27,670 bases of DNA from F1-60-MAGs027 sp044344715 (GCA_044344715.1 JBIJCI010000023.1:1-27670); one strand, 5' to 3'. Positions 6,717-13,918 are shown, counted from the first letter of the stretch. Numbers and translations: made by a program. Notes: a model not told the origin generated them from the sequence alone.

Positions 6717-7460
6717 GTGGACTCCCTCACGGTGGCGATGGCCTCGGTCGCCGGGCTCGTTGCCACTGGCTTCGCGCTGATCACCGCCGACCGATGGCAC
6801 CGACGACGGACCACCCACCACGGGGCATGGGCGGTCGCCATGTCGTTGTTCGCCGTCGGATCCTTCTCGCTGTGGTGGGCGACCGCCACGGGATGGTCGA
6901 CCGGCGTGTTCCGCGTCTTCTTCACCACGGGCGCGGTACTCAACGTGTCGTGGCTCGCACTCGGATCGGTGGCACTCCTCTTCGGTGACCGGATCGCCCT
7001 GCCGATGCGGCGGATCCTCGCCCTTCTCAGCGCCTTCGCCGTCGGCGTGATGCTCGTTGCCCCGACGAGTCGCGACGTCGTCGCCGACGAGTTCCCCCGT
7101 GCGCGCGACCACTTCGGCGTACTGCCGCGACTCCTCGCCGCGATCGGATCCGGCGTGCCGGCCGTCGTCATCCTCGTCGGCACGGTCTGGTCGGTATGGC
7201 GGCTCGTCGCGCGGCGGACGACCCGGCCCGTTGCGTCCGGAAGCCACGGTCCGACGTCGAGCCGTCTCGTCGTCAGCAACGTCCTCGTTGCGATCGGCAC
7301 GCTCGTGCTATCGGCGAGCGGCTCGCTGGCAGGTCGGTTCGGTGAGGAGCGGGCGTTCACCATCACGTTGTCCGTCGGGGCGGTCATCCTCTTCGTCGGC
7401 TTCATGGTGCCGAGCGTTGGATCATCGACGGATCGACCTCGCCGGCACCTCCCGAGCTGA
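6717..7460 (+). CDS. seven-helix integral membrane protein, unknown function
   Basis: A 247-residue protein with about seven predicted membrane helices (near 4-23, 38-58, 65-88, 97-117, 134-160, 183-203 and 211-233). There is a short basic loop after the first helix (DRWHRRR) and a basic C-terminus. I see no transporter, kinase or enzymatic motif and do not recognise the family. Asp and Arg residues in the loop at about 118-132 are the only polar cluster. It diverges from rex and converges on the acyl-CoA synthetase gene, with 14 nt between stops. The GTG start is set by TAGCCT 8 nt upstream. No functional guess beyond membrane protein is justified. Confidence 0.75.
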   Translation: MDSLTVAMASVAGLVATGFALITADRWHRRRTTHHGAWAVAMSLFAVGSFSLWWATATGWSTGVFRVFFTTGAVLNVSWLALGSVALLFGDRIALPMRRILALLSAFAVGVMLVAPTSRDVVADEFPRARDHFGVLPRLLAAIGSGVPAVVILVGTVWSVWRLVARRTTRPVASGSHGPTSSRLVVSNVLVAIGTLVLSASGSLAGRFGEERAFTITLSVGAVILFVGFMVPSVGSSTDRPRRHLPS

Positions 7461-7474
7461 CCGAGGACCGGCTG

Positions 7475-8974
7475 TCAGCGCAGCTCGCGCCGCAGGACCT
7501 TCCCCGTCGCACCCGTCGGCAATTGGGGCACGAAGAGTACCTTGGTCGGGCACTTGTAGCGGGCCAACCGCGCCCGACAGTGATCGATCAGTGCATCCTC
7601 GTCGAGTGCGTGTCCCTGACGCAGCACCGCGTAGGCGCGGACCGTCTCGCCGGTGTGCGGATGCTCCACACCGACCACGGCCGCCTGCGCCACCGCGGGG
7701 TGATCGAGGATCGCCTCTTCCACCTCCGCCGGATACACGTTGAATCCCGACACGATGATGAGGTCCTTCGCGCGGTCGACGAGGTACAAGAAACCGTCGT
7801 CGTCGACGACCGCAACGTCGCCGGTCCGCAACCAGCCGTCGGCCGTGAGTGCACGGGCCGTGGCCTGCGGGTCCTCGAAGTACCCGCGGAACACGTTGGG
7901 GCCGCGCACCCAGATCTCCCCCGAGTCGCCCCGCAACACGTCGTCGCCGTTCTCGTCGACGACCCGCACCTCCACGCCGGGCAGCACCCGCCCGATCGAG
8001 CCGATCTTGGCGAGTGCAGTATCGCGGTCCACGTCGGTGGTGGTGGTCACGACCGGGGAGCACTCCGTGAGTCCGTAGCCCTCGGTGACGAGCAACCCGA
8101 ACCGCTCGAACAGTGCCCTCGTGGTGTGCTCCGGCATCTTCGAGGCGCCGGTGAGCGCGGTTCGAACGCTCGCGAACGTGTCGCGCGGGAGGTTGGGCAT
8201 CTGCTCGAAGGCCATCCAGAGCGGCGGGGCACCGGGAATCAGCGTGATTCGCCGGTCACGGATCGTCTCGACCGCCGTCATCGGGTCGAAGCGTTCGACC
8301 AGCACCACCGATGATCCGCGCATCAAGGAGTATGCGAGCACGACGTTCAGTCCGAAGATGTGGAAGAACGGCAGAACGCCGTACACCGCGTCGGTGCCGT
8401 CGAGCTTGCGAACCTGCGCGAGTTGGTCGAGGTTGCTGCGCAGGTTCCCGTGCGAGAGCATCGCGGCTTTCGGCGAACCTGCAGTGCCGCTCGTAAAGAG
8501 CATGATGGCCAGGTCGTCGGCCTGGACCTCGACGATCGGAGCGGGCGGCGCCGTTGTGAGTTGCTCGAACCTGAGGGCGTCGTGCGGCTCCGTCGTCGTG
8601 CTAACGACGTGGGCGAGGTGAGGAAGTGCGGAACGGTCGACGTTGGCCCAACCGGCCACCGCCGACGGCGCAACCACGACCGCCCGCGCACCGACCACCG
8701 CGAGTTCACGCTGCAACTCGGGGCCGGGTGCGGTGGGGTTGAGCGGAACGCAGACGATTCCGCGACCCAGGCAGGCGAAATACGCCACGACGAACTCGAC
8801 CGTGTTGCCGCACAGGAGTGCCACGCGGTCCCCCTTGTCGATACCGAGGCCCGCCAGCGCACCGCGCACCGCCGCCACGCGCCGGCGCACGTCACCGTAG
8901 GTATGGGACGTTCCCCGACTGATGATCGCCACCGACGAATCGGGGTGCGGATCGAGGATCGACGCGAGGTTCAC
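7475..8974 (-). CDS. fadD: long-chain acyl-CoA synthetase / AMP-forming ligase
   Basis: A 499-residue member of the ANL superfamily, which adenylates a carboxylic acid and then transfers it to CoA. The phosphate-binding loop LFTSGTAGSPKAAMLSH is near residues 165-180. The aromatic/acidic motif GYGLTECSPV is near 298-307. The hinge region DGWLRTGDVA and VDRAKDLIIVSGFNVYP follow, and the catalytic Lys lies in PTGATGKVLRREL at the very C-terminus. Length and motif order are normal. The substrate is probably a fatty acid but cannot be fixed. The GTG start at 8974 lies 4 nt after the stop of a 27-residue membrane peptide (8979-9062), so the two look translationally coupled. Confidence 0.9.
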   Translation of the reverse strand: MNLASILDPHPDSSVAIISRGTSHTYGDVRRRVAAVRGALAGLGIDKGDRVALLCGNTVEFVVAYFACLGRGIVCVPLNPTAPGPELQRELAVVGARAVVVAPSAVAGWANVDRSALPHLAHVVSTTTEPHDALRFEQLTTAPPAPIVEVQADDLAIMLFTSGTAGSPKAAMLSHGNLRSNLDQLAQVRKLDGTDAVYGVLPFFHIFGLNVVLAYSLMRGSSVVLVERFDPMTAVETIRDRRITLIPGAPPLWMAFEQMPNLPRDTFASVRTALTGASKMPEHTTRALFERFGLLVTEGYGLTECSPVVTTTTDVDRDTALAKIGSIGRVLPGVEVRVVDENGDDVLRGDSGEIWVRGPNVFRGYFEDPQATARALTADGWLRTGDVAVVDDDGFLYLVDRAKDLIIVSGFNVYPAEVEEAILDHPAVAQAAVVGVEHPHTGETVRAYAVLRQGHALDEDALIDHCRARLARYKCPTKVLFVPQLPTGATGKVLRRELR

Positions 8975-8978
8975 GGCA

Positions 8979-9062
8979 TCAACTCATCAGGATGGAGACG
9001 ATTCCCGCGGCGAAGATCGCCAACAACAGCAGGCCGAGCGCCAACGTGGTAGCGGGACGCAC
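8979..9062 (-). CDS. 27-residue single-helix membrane peptide
   Basis: Starting with GTG at 9062, this frame encodes a peptide that begins MRPATT. An unbroken hydrophobic helix rich in Leu, Ala and Ile follows, and the peptide ends ILMS before TGA. Three facts support it. TAGGGT (9075-9070) lies 7 nt before the GTG, the same leaderless layout as the larger genes here. The composition is that of a single membrane span. Its stop is 4 nt from the acyl-CoA synthetase start. It may anchor or modulate that enzyme, or serve as a leader for coupled translation. No homology can be claimed. Confidence 0.55.
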   Translation of the reverse strand: MRPATTLALGLLLLAIFAAGIVSILMS

Positions 9063-9069
9063 GCCGACA

Positions 9070-9075
9070 ACCCTA
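9070..9075 (-). promoter_or_regulatory. -10 element TAGGGT for the peptide and acyl-CoA synthetase operon
   Basis: It ends 7 nt before GTG 9062. I see no comparable element just before the synthetase GTG, so this is probably the promoter for both. Confidence 0.5.
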
Positions 9076-9085
9076 GTGAGTGCGA

Positions 9086-9964
9086 TTACCGGCCGGTCGG
9101 GCCGCGGCGGAGTTGGACGTTGGCCGTGACACCGCCCGTTTCCGCGAGTGGCCCGAGTCGTACCGAGTCGCCGACGGCCACCGACAACTCGTCGGCCGCC
9201 GATCCCCGGTCGATGCTCACCGCGAGCATCCCGAAAGAATCGATGACCAGTCCGATGCCTCCGCCGATGTCGGCGAAGCTGCGCACGATGGGGGCAGACC
9301 GGGTACTGCGCTCGCCGGTCGCCGACGTGAACGTGATGCTCACGCGTTCGCCGAGTTCGGACAGGTCATCCGGACCGATGTTGAGCTGGCAGTTGCCGTA
9401 ACGGTCGACCCACGTGACCTCGGCGACGATTTCGTCGCCCTCGTTGCGCGACAACGGGACGACACCGGGCAACAGCAGGTTCGGATCGACCGGGTCGCCG
9501 AGCTCCGAGAACGGGACGCCGTTGCAGAGGTGCGCGGCCGCCGGAGCGAAGACGTCCCGGCCGGCGAACGTGGCGCCGGGTGCCTCCAGTTGGAACTCCG
9601 GATTGTTGAGCACGACCGCCGCATCGGCTCCGCCGGCAAGCGCGGTTCCCATCGAGAGCAGTCCGTTGTCGGGACCGATCAGGATTCCGCGACCGCCGCC
9701 CACCGACACCGCAACACCGCGACGCGACGTACCGACCCCCGGGTCGACGACCGCGAGCACGATGCCGGTCGGTACGTATGCGATGCACCGCGCGAGTGCG
9801 AGCGAACCGGCACGCACGTCGAACGGCGGAACCTCGTGGGTGAGGTCGATGACGCGCACGTGCGGGGCGATGTCGGCGATGACGCCCTTCACGATGCCGA
9901 CGAATTCGTCCCGCAGTCCGTAGTCGGAGAGGAACGAGATCGTGTCGTACAGGGGCTTGTCCAT
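9086..9964 (-). CDS. SAM hydrolase (SAM hydroxide adenosyltransferase, DUF62 family)
   Basis: A 292-residue protein of the chlorinase/fluorinase-related family, whose ordinary members hydrolyse S-adenosylmethionine to adenosine and methionine. Motifs seen are FLSDYGLRDEFVG at the N-terminus, VIDLTHEVPPFDVRAG, VVDPGVGTSRRG and GPDNGLLS. The C-terminal beta-barrel domain contains WVDRYGNCQLNI. Halogenation is not suggested; this looks like the common housekeeping form. TAGGGT (9979-9974) is 9 nt before ATG 9964. The structured RNA and its terminator lie just upstream on the same strand, so a transcript reading through could also reach this gene. Confidence 0.88.
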   Translation of the reverse strand: MDKPLYDTISFLSDYGLRDEFVGIVKGVIADIAPHVRVIDLTHEVPPFDVRAGSLALARCIAYVPTGIVLAVVDPGVGTSRRGVAVSVGGGRGILIGPDNGLLSMGTALAGGADAAVVLNNPEFQLEAPGATFAGRDVFAPAAAHLCNGVPFSELGDPVDPNLLLPGVVPLSRNEGDEIVAEVTWVDRYGNCQLNIGPDDLSELGERVSITFTSATGERSTRSAPIVRSFADIGGGIGLVIDSFGMLAVSIDRGSAADELSVAVGDSVRLGPLAETGGVTANVQLRRGPTGR

Positions 9965-9973
9965 CGAGGGCTC

Positions 9974-9979
9974 ACCCTA
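9974..9979 (-). promoter_or_regulatory. -10 element TAGGGT of the SAM hydrolase gene
   Basis: It ends 9 nt before ATG 9964 and gives the gene a promoter independent of the RNA upstream. Confidence 0.45.
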
Positions 9980-10019
9980 CGACGGACGCCGGAGCAACGA
10001 TTCGCCCAACCATGGCCGG

Positions 10020-10063
10020 AAAAAACGTAGGGGTCGGTGCCAACCCCCCGACGGCACCGACCC
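10020..10063 (-). terminator. Rho-independent terminator
   Basis: On the minus strand GGGTCGGTGCC (10063-10053) pairs perfectly over 11 bp with GGCACCGACCC (10041-10031). The loop is 11 nt (10052-10042). CTACG and six T (10025-10020) follow. Confidence 0.85.
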
Positions 10064-10125
10064 TTACGGCGCAACCCTTGCGGGCGCGACTCCCGGTGCG
10101 GCGAACCGCCCGGTGATTTGTTGCG
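10020..10125 (-). ncRNA. candidate structured small RNA with own promoter and terminator
   Basis: About 106 nt on the minus strand, between proC and the SAM hydrolase gene. A 5' segment CGCAAC (10125-10120) can pair with GTTGCG (10075-10070) to close a multibranch domain. Inside is an 8-bp hairpin CCGGGCGG-UUCG-CCGC-A-CCGG with one bulged A (10113-10093). A GCAA tetraloop closed by CCC/GGG (10084-10075) competes for one base pair with the closing stem. An 11-bp terminator hairpin ending in six U follows. A -35/-10 pair sits directly upstream. No open reading frame of note is present on this strand. I do not recognise a known riboswitch or sRNA class. It could be free-standing, or a leader for the SAM hydrolase gene 56 nt downstream. 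Confidence 0.55.
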
Positions 10126-10231
10126 TCCCTACCTTACGCACCGTTCGACAATTTGCAACACGGCAACCGGAGTTTTCGTGGCGCGCGGTGAACCTCGAGT
10201 CACGGGAAGTGGGCGTTGCTAACCTGACGAT
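10126..10231. other. rest of proC-SAM hydrolase intergenic region
   Basis: Apart from the RNA promoter (10131-10158) I see no gene or repeat in the 106 bp next to the proC stop. Base composition is more AT-rich around 10115-10180 than in the neighbouring genes, as expected for a promoter. Confidence 0.5.
10131..10158 (-). promoter_or_regulatory. promoter of the structured RNA
   Basis: TTGCAA (-35, 10158-10153), a 16-nt spacer and TAAGGT (-10, 10136-10131) on the minus strand. Initiation is expected about 7 nt downstream, near 10124, at the 5' arm of the closing stem. Confidence 0.5.
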
Positions 10232-11035
10232 TCACGCTCGCGCGTCGCCGAGTTCGCGACTCCGCTCCGTTGCGGCACGCACCGCGGCGATGATGGCATC
10301 GTCGACCCGGCGCGCCTCGAGTTCGGCGACTCCGGCCGCTGTAGTCCCGTTCGGAGACGTGACTCTGCGGCGCAGTTCGTCCGCTGCTTCGGGTTCCCGC
10401 TCGAGCAACGATGCGGCACCGACCAACACCCTGGCCACCAGCGTTGCACTGGTCGCCGCATCGAAGCCCTCACGGACGGCCGCCTCGCGCAGGGCGCCGG
10501 CCACGTAGAAGACGTATGCCGGTCCGGAGCCGACGAGCCCGGTGAATGCGTCGAGCATCGATTCCTGCACCTCGATCACGAGACCGACCGATGAAAGCAA
10601 CCGTGTCGCCCACCCGCGTTCCTCCGACCCGCAGCCGTCGCCTGCTGCGAACGCCGTCGCCGCCAACCCGACGATGGCGGGGGTGTTCGGCATCGCCCGA
10701 ACCACCCGCACGTGATCTCCACAGGCGGCCTGCAGCGCGTCGAGACGGACGCCCGCCGCGATCGACACGACCCGTGTTGCGCCGGCGGCGACGGCCTGCC
10801 GGCACGTCGCGGCAACGTCGCCGGGCTTCACCGCGATGAGTGCCTCGGTGCAGGCCGGTACGTGTTCGGTGACCGACAACCCGGGAAACATCGACTGCAA
10901 CTCGGTGCGGCGTTCCGCCCTCGCCTCGCAGACGGCGACGTCGGTCGGGCGATGTCCGGCGTTCAGCAGCCCCTGCACCAACGCCGCACCCATGTTGCCG
11001 CCGCCGATCACGACGAGCGTCGTGCGTTCCCCCAC
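10232..11035 (-). CDS. proC: pyrroline-5-carboxylate reductase
   Basis: A 267-residue enzyme that reduces pyrroline-5-carboxylate to proline with NAD(P)H, the last step of proline synthesis. The nucleotide-binding site VVIGGGNMGAALVQGL is at the N-terminus. The family signatures VVRAMPNTPAIVGLA and LVGSGPAYVFY lie in the middle, and the C-terminal dimer domain carries RRRVTSPNGTTAAGV. The start is GTG 11035, because TAGCCT (11048-11043) ends 7 nt before it. The open frame continues upstream to 11206 but only as a shadow inside the YbjN-like gene. The TAG of the -10 hexamer is also the stop codon of that upstream gene. Length is normal. Confidence 0.93.
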   Translation of the reverse strand: MGERTTLVVIGGGNMGAALVQGLLNAGHRPTDVAVCEARAERRTELQSMFPGLSVTEHVPACTEALIAVKPGDVAATCRQAVAAGATRVVSIAAGVRLDALQAACGDHVRVVRAMPNTPAIVGLAATAFAAGDGCGSEERGWATRLLSSVGLVIEVQESMLDAFTGLVGSGPAYVFYVAGALREAAVREGFDAATSATLVARVLVGAASLLEREPEAADELRRRVTSPNGTTAAGVAELEARRVDDAIIAAVRAATERSRELGDARA

Positions 11036-11042
11036 GGGGCGA

Positions 11043-11048
11043 AGGCTA
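11043..11048 (-). promoter_or_regulatory. -10 element TAGCCT of proC, sharing bases with upstream stop codon
   Basis: It ends 7 nt before GTG 11035. Its first three bases (TAG, 11048-11046) are the stop of the YbjN-like gene. Confidence 0.5.
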
Positions 11049-11513
11049 CTGAGAGGCCGGGAATCGGCTGGCGAATCCGACCTTTGCGAGGTCGACGAAG
11101 TGCGCCTCGACGGTCGCATAGAGCGTGCCGATGATGCGGTCGAGTTCGCGTTCGTCGAGTGCCGGTAACACCAGTTCGCCCACCAGGAACACCGCGTTCT
11201 CCGCACCGAGTGCGTAGTGGGCCCCGACCAGCCGCTCGTTGCGTCGCAGCAGGAGTTCGAACACCGTGCCGACGTTCTCGTCGGGAAACGGCATCACGTA
11301 CGTCTCGTAGCGCAGCGTCCGCTGGCCGAGACTCAGCCAAATGGTGGTGAACTCCTTGGCATCGCCGCGCAGGCGAACCATCCAACGACCCTGCTCGTTG
11401 GTGGCCCGTTCGGCGAACACGACGTTCGGGTGCTGGGCACGAACGGTGCCCAGCCACTCGTCGATGCGGCGTTCGAGGGCAACCCGACGACCATCGTCGA
11501 GGAGGTCGCTCAT
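11046..11513 (-). CDS. YbjN-domain protein (T3S-chaperone-like fold)
   Basis: A 155-residue cytoplasmic protein. Features fit the YbjN family found next to mshA in mycobacteria (as at Rv0487): a charged N-terminal helix, then a beta-rich region (RWMVRLRGDAKEFTTIWLSLGQRTLRYETYVMP) and a C-terminal helical part with LLLRRNERLVGAHYAL. Family function is unclear; a role in stress response or as a chaperone-like protein has been proposed. It starts 7 nt after the mshA stop and has no obvious ribosome binding site, so it is probably coupled to mshA. Family identity rests on overall pattern and the mshA neighbour. Confidence 0.75.
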   Translation of the reverse strand: MSDLLDDGRRVALERRIDEWLGTVRAQHPNVVFAERATNEQGRWMVRLRGDAKEFTTIWLSLGQRTLRYETYVMPFPDENVGTVFELLLRRNERLVGAHYALGAENAVFLVGELVLPALDERELDRIIGTLYATVEAHFVDLAKVGFASRFPASQ

Positions 11514-11520
11514 CGGCGGA

Positions 11521-12747
11521 TCAGCTGCACGACACGAGGTCGCGCGCGGCGAACTCGGCGATGACGCGCCGCATCCGCATCGCGGCGCGCTGCCACGAGT
11601 ACGCGGCGCTGCGCAGGACCGCCTGCTCGCTCATCCGACGGGAGAGTGCCTCGTTGCCGATGATCCTCCCGACGCGACTGGCGAAGGAGTCGGCGTCACG
11701 ATCGGGCACCAGGAAGCCGTTGACGCCGTCGTCGACCAGCGACAACAACCCACCGACCGCGGTGGCCACCACCGGCGTGCCGCATGCGGAGGCTTCCAGG
11801 GCCACGAGTCCGAAGCTCTCGCTGCGCGAGGGAACCACGACCACGTCGGCGGCGCGGTAGTAGGTCGCCAACAAGTGGTGCGGCTGCGGCTCGACGAACC
11901 GAACCTGCGACAGCACGCCGAGTTCGGCTGCCAGCGCGGTGGCACGGGCGAGCTCGCGGTCGCCGTCGGTTCCGCTGGCACCGCCGACGATGAGAAGTAC
12001 CGCGTCGCGGCGCCCGAGCGCCGCCAACGTCTCGATCGCGACATCGACACCCTTCAACGGTTGGATGCGCCCGACGAACAGCAGCACCGGGTGACCACCG
12101 AGTCCGAGCGCACTTCGTGCTCCGCTACGGCTCCCCGGTGAGAAGAACGCCCGGTCGACGCCCGGCGTGATCACCTCGACCGTACCCGGTGAAGTGCCGT
12201 AGAGACTGCGGAACTGCGTGCGTTCCTCCTCGCACGAAACGAAGATTGCATCGCTGCACCCGATGATCGACGATTCGATGTTCTCACGCTCCTGCGATTC
12301 CGCGTCGCCGTGCATCGACTTGACGCGCGCGAGGGTGTGGAACGTGGTGACGAGCGGCAGGTTCAGTTCGTGCTTCAGGAGGTGACCCGACACGCCGGAC
12401 AACCAGTAGTTGGCGTGGATCACCTGTGGTTGCACGTGGTGGCGAAGGTGGTGCCCGACGGAGTCGGTGAACTCCGGGATCACGTCGACGAGACGCTCCT
12501 TGGGGAGGTCGAAGTCGCCGGCCCTGACGTGCACGAGACGGTGGTTCGGCTCGATGTCGACCACGTCCGGCAGCCCGGGCTTCCACGCCCGGGTATAGGT
12601 GGTGCACTCGAGGCCGAGTCGCGCCAGCGATGAGGTGAGCTCGCGCACGTAGACGTTCATCCCGCCACCGTCACCTACACCCGGTTGGGCGAGCGGTGAA
12701 GTGTGGAGGGACAGGACGGCGACGCGCTGCCCGGGGGTTGCAGCCAT
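11521..12747 (-). CDS. mshA: D-inositol-3-phosphate glycosyltransferase MshA
   Basis: A 408-residue GT4 enzyme that makes the first mycothiol intermediate by transferring GlcNAc from UDP-GlcNAc to 1D-inositol 3-phosphate. Motifs: HTSPLAQPGVGDGGGMNVYVREL at the N-terminus, HANYWLSG and TFHTLARVK in the acceptor region, LLFVGRIQPLKGVD at the domain boundary, and SRSESFGLVALEASACGTPVV, the E-x7-E sugar-nucleotide site. The presence of mycothiol synthesis marks the organism as an actinobacterium. Start: ATG 12747 has TAGGTT (12761-12756) 8 nt upstream. GTG 12801, which overlaps the stop of the XRE gene as GTGA, is a real alternative adding 18 residues. Confidence 0.93.
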   Translation of the reverse strand: MAATPGQRVAVLSLHTSPLAQPGVGDGGGMNVYVRELTSSLARLGLECTTYTRAWKPGLPDVVDIEPNHRLVHVRAGDFDLPKERLVDVIPEFTDSVGHHLRHHVQPQVIHANYWLSGVSGHLLKHELNLPLVTTFHTLARVKSMHGDAESQERENIESSIIGCSDAIFVSCEEERTQFRSLYGTSPGTVEVITPGVDRAFFSPGSRSGARSALGLGGHPVLLFVGRIQPLKGVDVAIETLAALGRRDAVLLIVGGASGTDGDRELARATALAAELGVLSQVRFVEPQPHHLLATYYRAADVVVVPSRSESFGLVALEASACGTPVVATAVGGLLSLVDDGVNGFLVPDRDADSFASRVGRIIGNEALSRRMSEQAVLRSAAYSWQRAAMRMRRVIAEFAARDLVSCS

Positions 12748-12755
12748 CGGTCCCG

Positions 12756-12761
12756 AACCTA
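12756..12761 (-). promoter_or_regulatory. -10 element TAGGTT of mshA
   Basis: It ends 8 nt before ATG 12747. It lies inside the extension that would be translated if GTG 12801 were used. Confidence 0.45.
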
Positions 12762-12797
12762 TCTGGACGGTGCCCCACCCGCGCAGGCGGACGCCGA

Positions 12798-13142
12798 TCA
12801 CTCCGTTTCGGTGACGAAACTGCGGTAGATGGCCAGCATCGCCTGTTTCTGTTCGTCGTTGAGACGTTCGTCCACCGCGATTGCATCGACCACGGTGTTG
12901 CCCGACGACTCCTTCGGGTCGAGCATGCCGGCACGTTCGTACAACGTCTCCGCCGAGATCTCCAGGGCGCGGGCGATCTGTTGGAGGATTTCCGCCGAGG
13001 GGCGTCGCAAACCACGCTCGATCTGCGACAGGTAGGGATTCGAGACACCCGCCCGCTTCGCGAGGTCGCGGATCGACTGCTGGGCGATCTCGCGCTGCTG
13101 GCGGATGAAGCTACCGATGTCCGGTCGTCGTCGGTTCGCCAC
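12798..13142 (-). CDS. XRE-family helix-turn-helix regulator
   Basis: A 114-residue protein. A Cro/CI-type domain covers about residues 9-68: FIRQQREIAQQSIRDLAKRAG, then the recognition helix VSNPYLSQIERG and RPSAEILQQIARAL. A short C-terminal region (KQAMLAIYRSFVTETE) may dimerise. This resembles the mycobacterial Rv0474 type. No enzymatic or metabolite-binding domain is attached. It starts with GTG 3 nt after the stop of the MoaD-RsiG-like gene, and its end overlaps an alternative mshA start. It is therefore probably cotranscribed with the fusion protein. Target unknown. Confidence 0.88.
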   Translation of the reverse strand: MANRRRPDIGSFIRQQREIAQQSIRDLAKRAGVSNPYLSQIERGLRRPSAEILQQIARALEISAETLYERAGMLDPKESSGNTVVDAIAVDERLNDEQKQAMLAIYRSFVTETE

Positions 13143-13145
13143 GCC

Positions 13146-13868
13146 TCAACGACTCTCGTCGAGCAGGGAATCGACGCTCGAGGTGGAGGTACGGTACCGG
13201 CGAACGAGCTCGCCGGACAGGGCATCGATCTGGGAGAACAGTTCACGGCGACGCGACGACACCGACGATTCGAAGACCGCCAGCCGTGCGACGCACGATT
13301 CGAGGTCGACGTCGTCGAGATCGGCGAGCCCGCCGAAGTCGACGGCCTCGCACAGGCGCTCCAGTTCGACGAGGAGGGCGTGATCCGTCGCCACCATGGT
13401 GTCTCGCGGTGGGCGGTTGGAGCCGGTGCCGCGTTCGCTACTGAACACCCGCGTGATGCCGCCCGTCACGTCGCCCTGGCGCGGCTCACCGCTCGCACGG
13501 CGGCGAACCTCCTCCCGCGCGATGTCGAGTCGACCCTGCACGAGTCGTCGTACGAACGACACGGCATCCTCCTCGACCTGCAGGTCGGCACGCTTGTCGC
13601 GAACCTCGCGGAGCGAGAGGGCGGAGAGGTCGCTCCCACCGGACACCGGCGGCAGCACCGCAACCTCGTCGGAGTCGGCGACACGGGCGTGGGGATCGCA
13701 CTCCTCGCCGTTCAGCCAGACGGTGCAGGACCCGAGGACGGCCTCGAAGCGGGGCCCGAAACGTTGCCGCGCCACCGCAAGAACGTCGGCGACCGTCTCG
13801 CCGTGGATCGTCTCGCGCGATCGGCCCGCCGCCTCGCGCGCCGAGGCGAAGAGCAGGAGTCGCGCCAC
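13146..13868 (-). CDS. fusion of MoaD/ThiS-like beta-grasp domain and RsiG-like c-di-GMP-binding coiled coil
   Basis: A 240-residue protein. Residues 1-78 look like MoaD: ARLLLFASAREAAG at the start and VAVLPPVSGG (Gly77-Gly78) at the end. Here the Gly-Gly is internal rather than terminal. Residues 81-120 and 185-227 resemble the two helices of RsiG, the anti-sigma factor that binds WhiG with c-di-GMP in Streptomyces. The known signature E-x3-S-x2-R-x3-Q-x3-D is perfect in the first helix (E100, S104, R107, Q111, D115). In the second it keeps four of five residues (E200, S204, R207, F211 in place of Q, D215). A polar linker at 124-160 separates them. TACGCT ends 6 nt before GTG 13868. It likely binds c-di-GMP. 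The partner is unknown and no WhiG gene is in the window. Confidence 0.8.
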   Translation of the reverse strand: MARLLLFASAREAAGRSRETIHGETVADVLAVARQRFGPRFEAVLGSCTVWLNGEECDPHARVADSDEVAVLPPVSGGSDLSALSLREVRDKRADLQVEEDAVSFVRRLVQGRLDIAREEVRRRASGEPRQGDVTGGITRVFSSERGTGSNRPPRDTMVATDHALLVELERLCEAVDFGGLADLDDVDLESCVARLAVFESSVSSRRRELFSQIDALSGELVRRYRTSTSSVDSLLDESR

Positions 13869-13874
13869 GTGGTC

Positions 13875-13880
13875 AGCGTA
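13875..13880 (-). promoter_or_regulatory. -10 element TACGCT of the MoaD-RsiG-like gene, leaderless
   Basis: It ends 6 nt before GTG 13868. It faces TACCCT on the plus strand (13891-13896), so the two core promoters are head to head within 50 bp. Confidence 0.5.
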
Positions 13881-13890
13881 CCCAAGCGAC

Positions 13891-13896
13891 TACCCT
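13891..13896 (+). promoter_or_regulatory. candidate -10 element TACCCT of the histidine phosphatase gene
   Basis: It ends 22 nt before ATG 13919, which predicts a short leader of about 15 nt without a clear Shine-Dalgarno sequence. Confidence 0.4.
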
Positions 13897-13918
13897 GCGT
13901 CGGACACACGTCTCTTCC

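Noticed and set aside
9086..9964. SAM-dependent chlorinase or fluorinase
   Set aside because: The family is shared, but most members are SAM hydrolases and no halogen-metabolism gene is nearby.
10030..10064. 6C-type sRNA on the plus strand (six C in a hairpin loop)
   Set aside because: Only one C-rich loop is present and no U tract follows on the plus strand. Six U follow the same hairpin on the minus strand, which fits a minus-strand terminator better.
10020..10125. Known riboswitch classes (SAM-IV, SAH, ydaO/c-di-AMP, ZTP) for the structured RNA
   Set aside because: I could not match the conserved core nucleotides of any of these by eye. A covariance-model search is needed to settle it.
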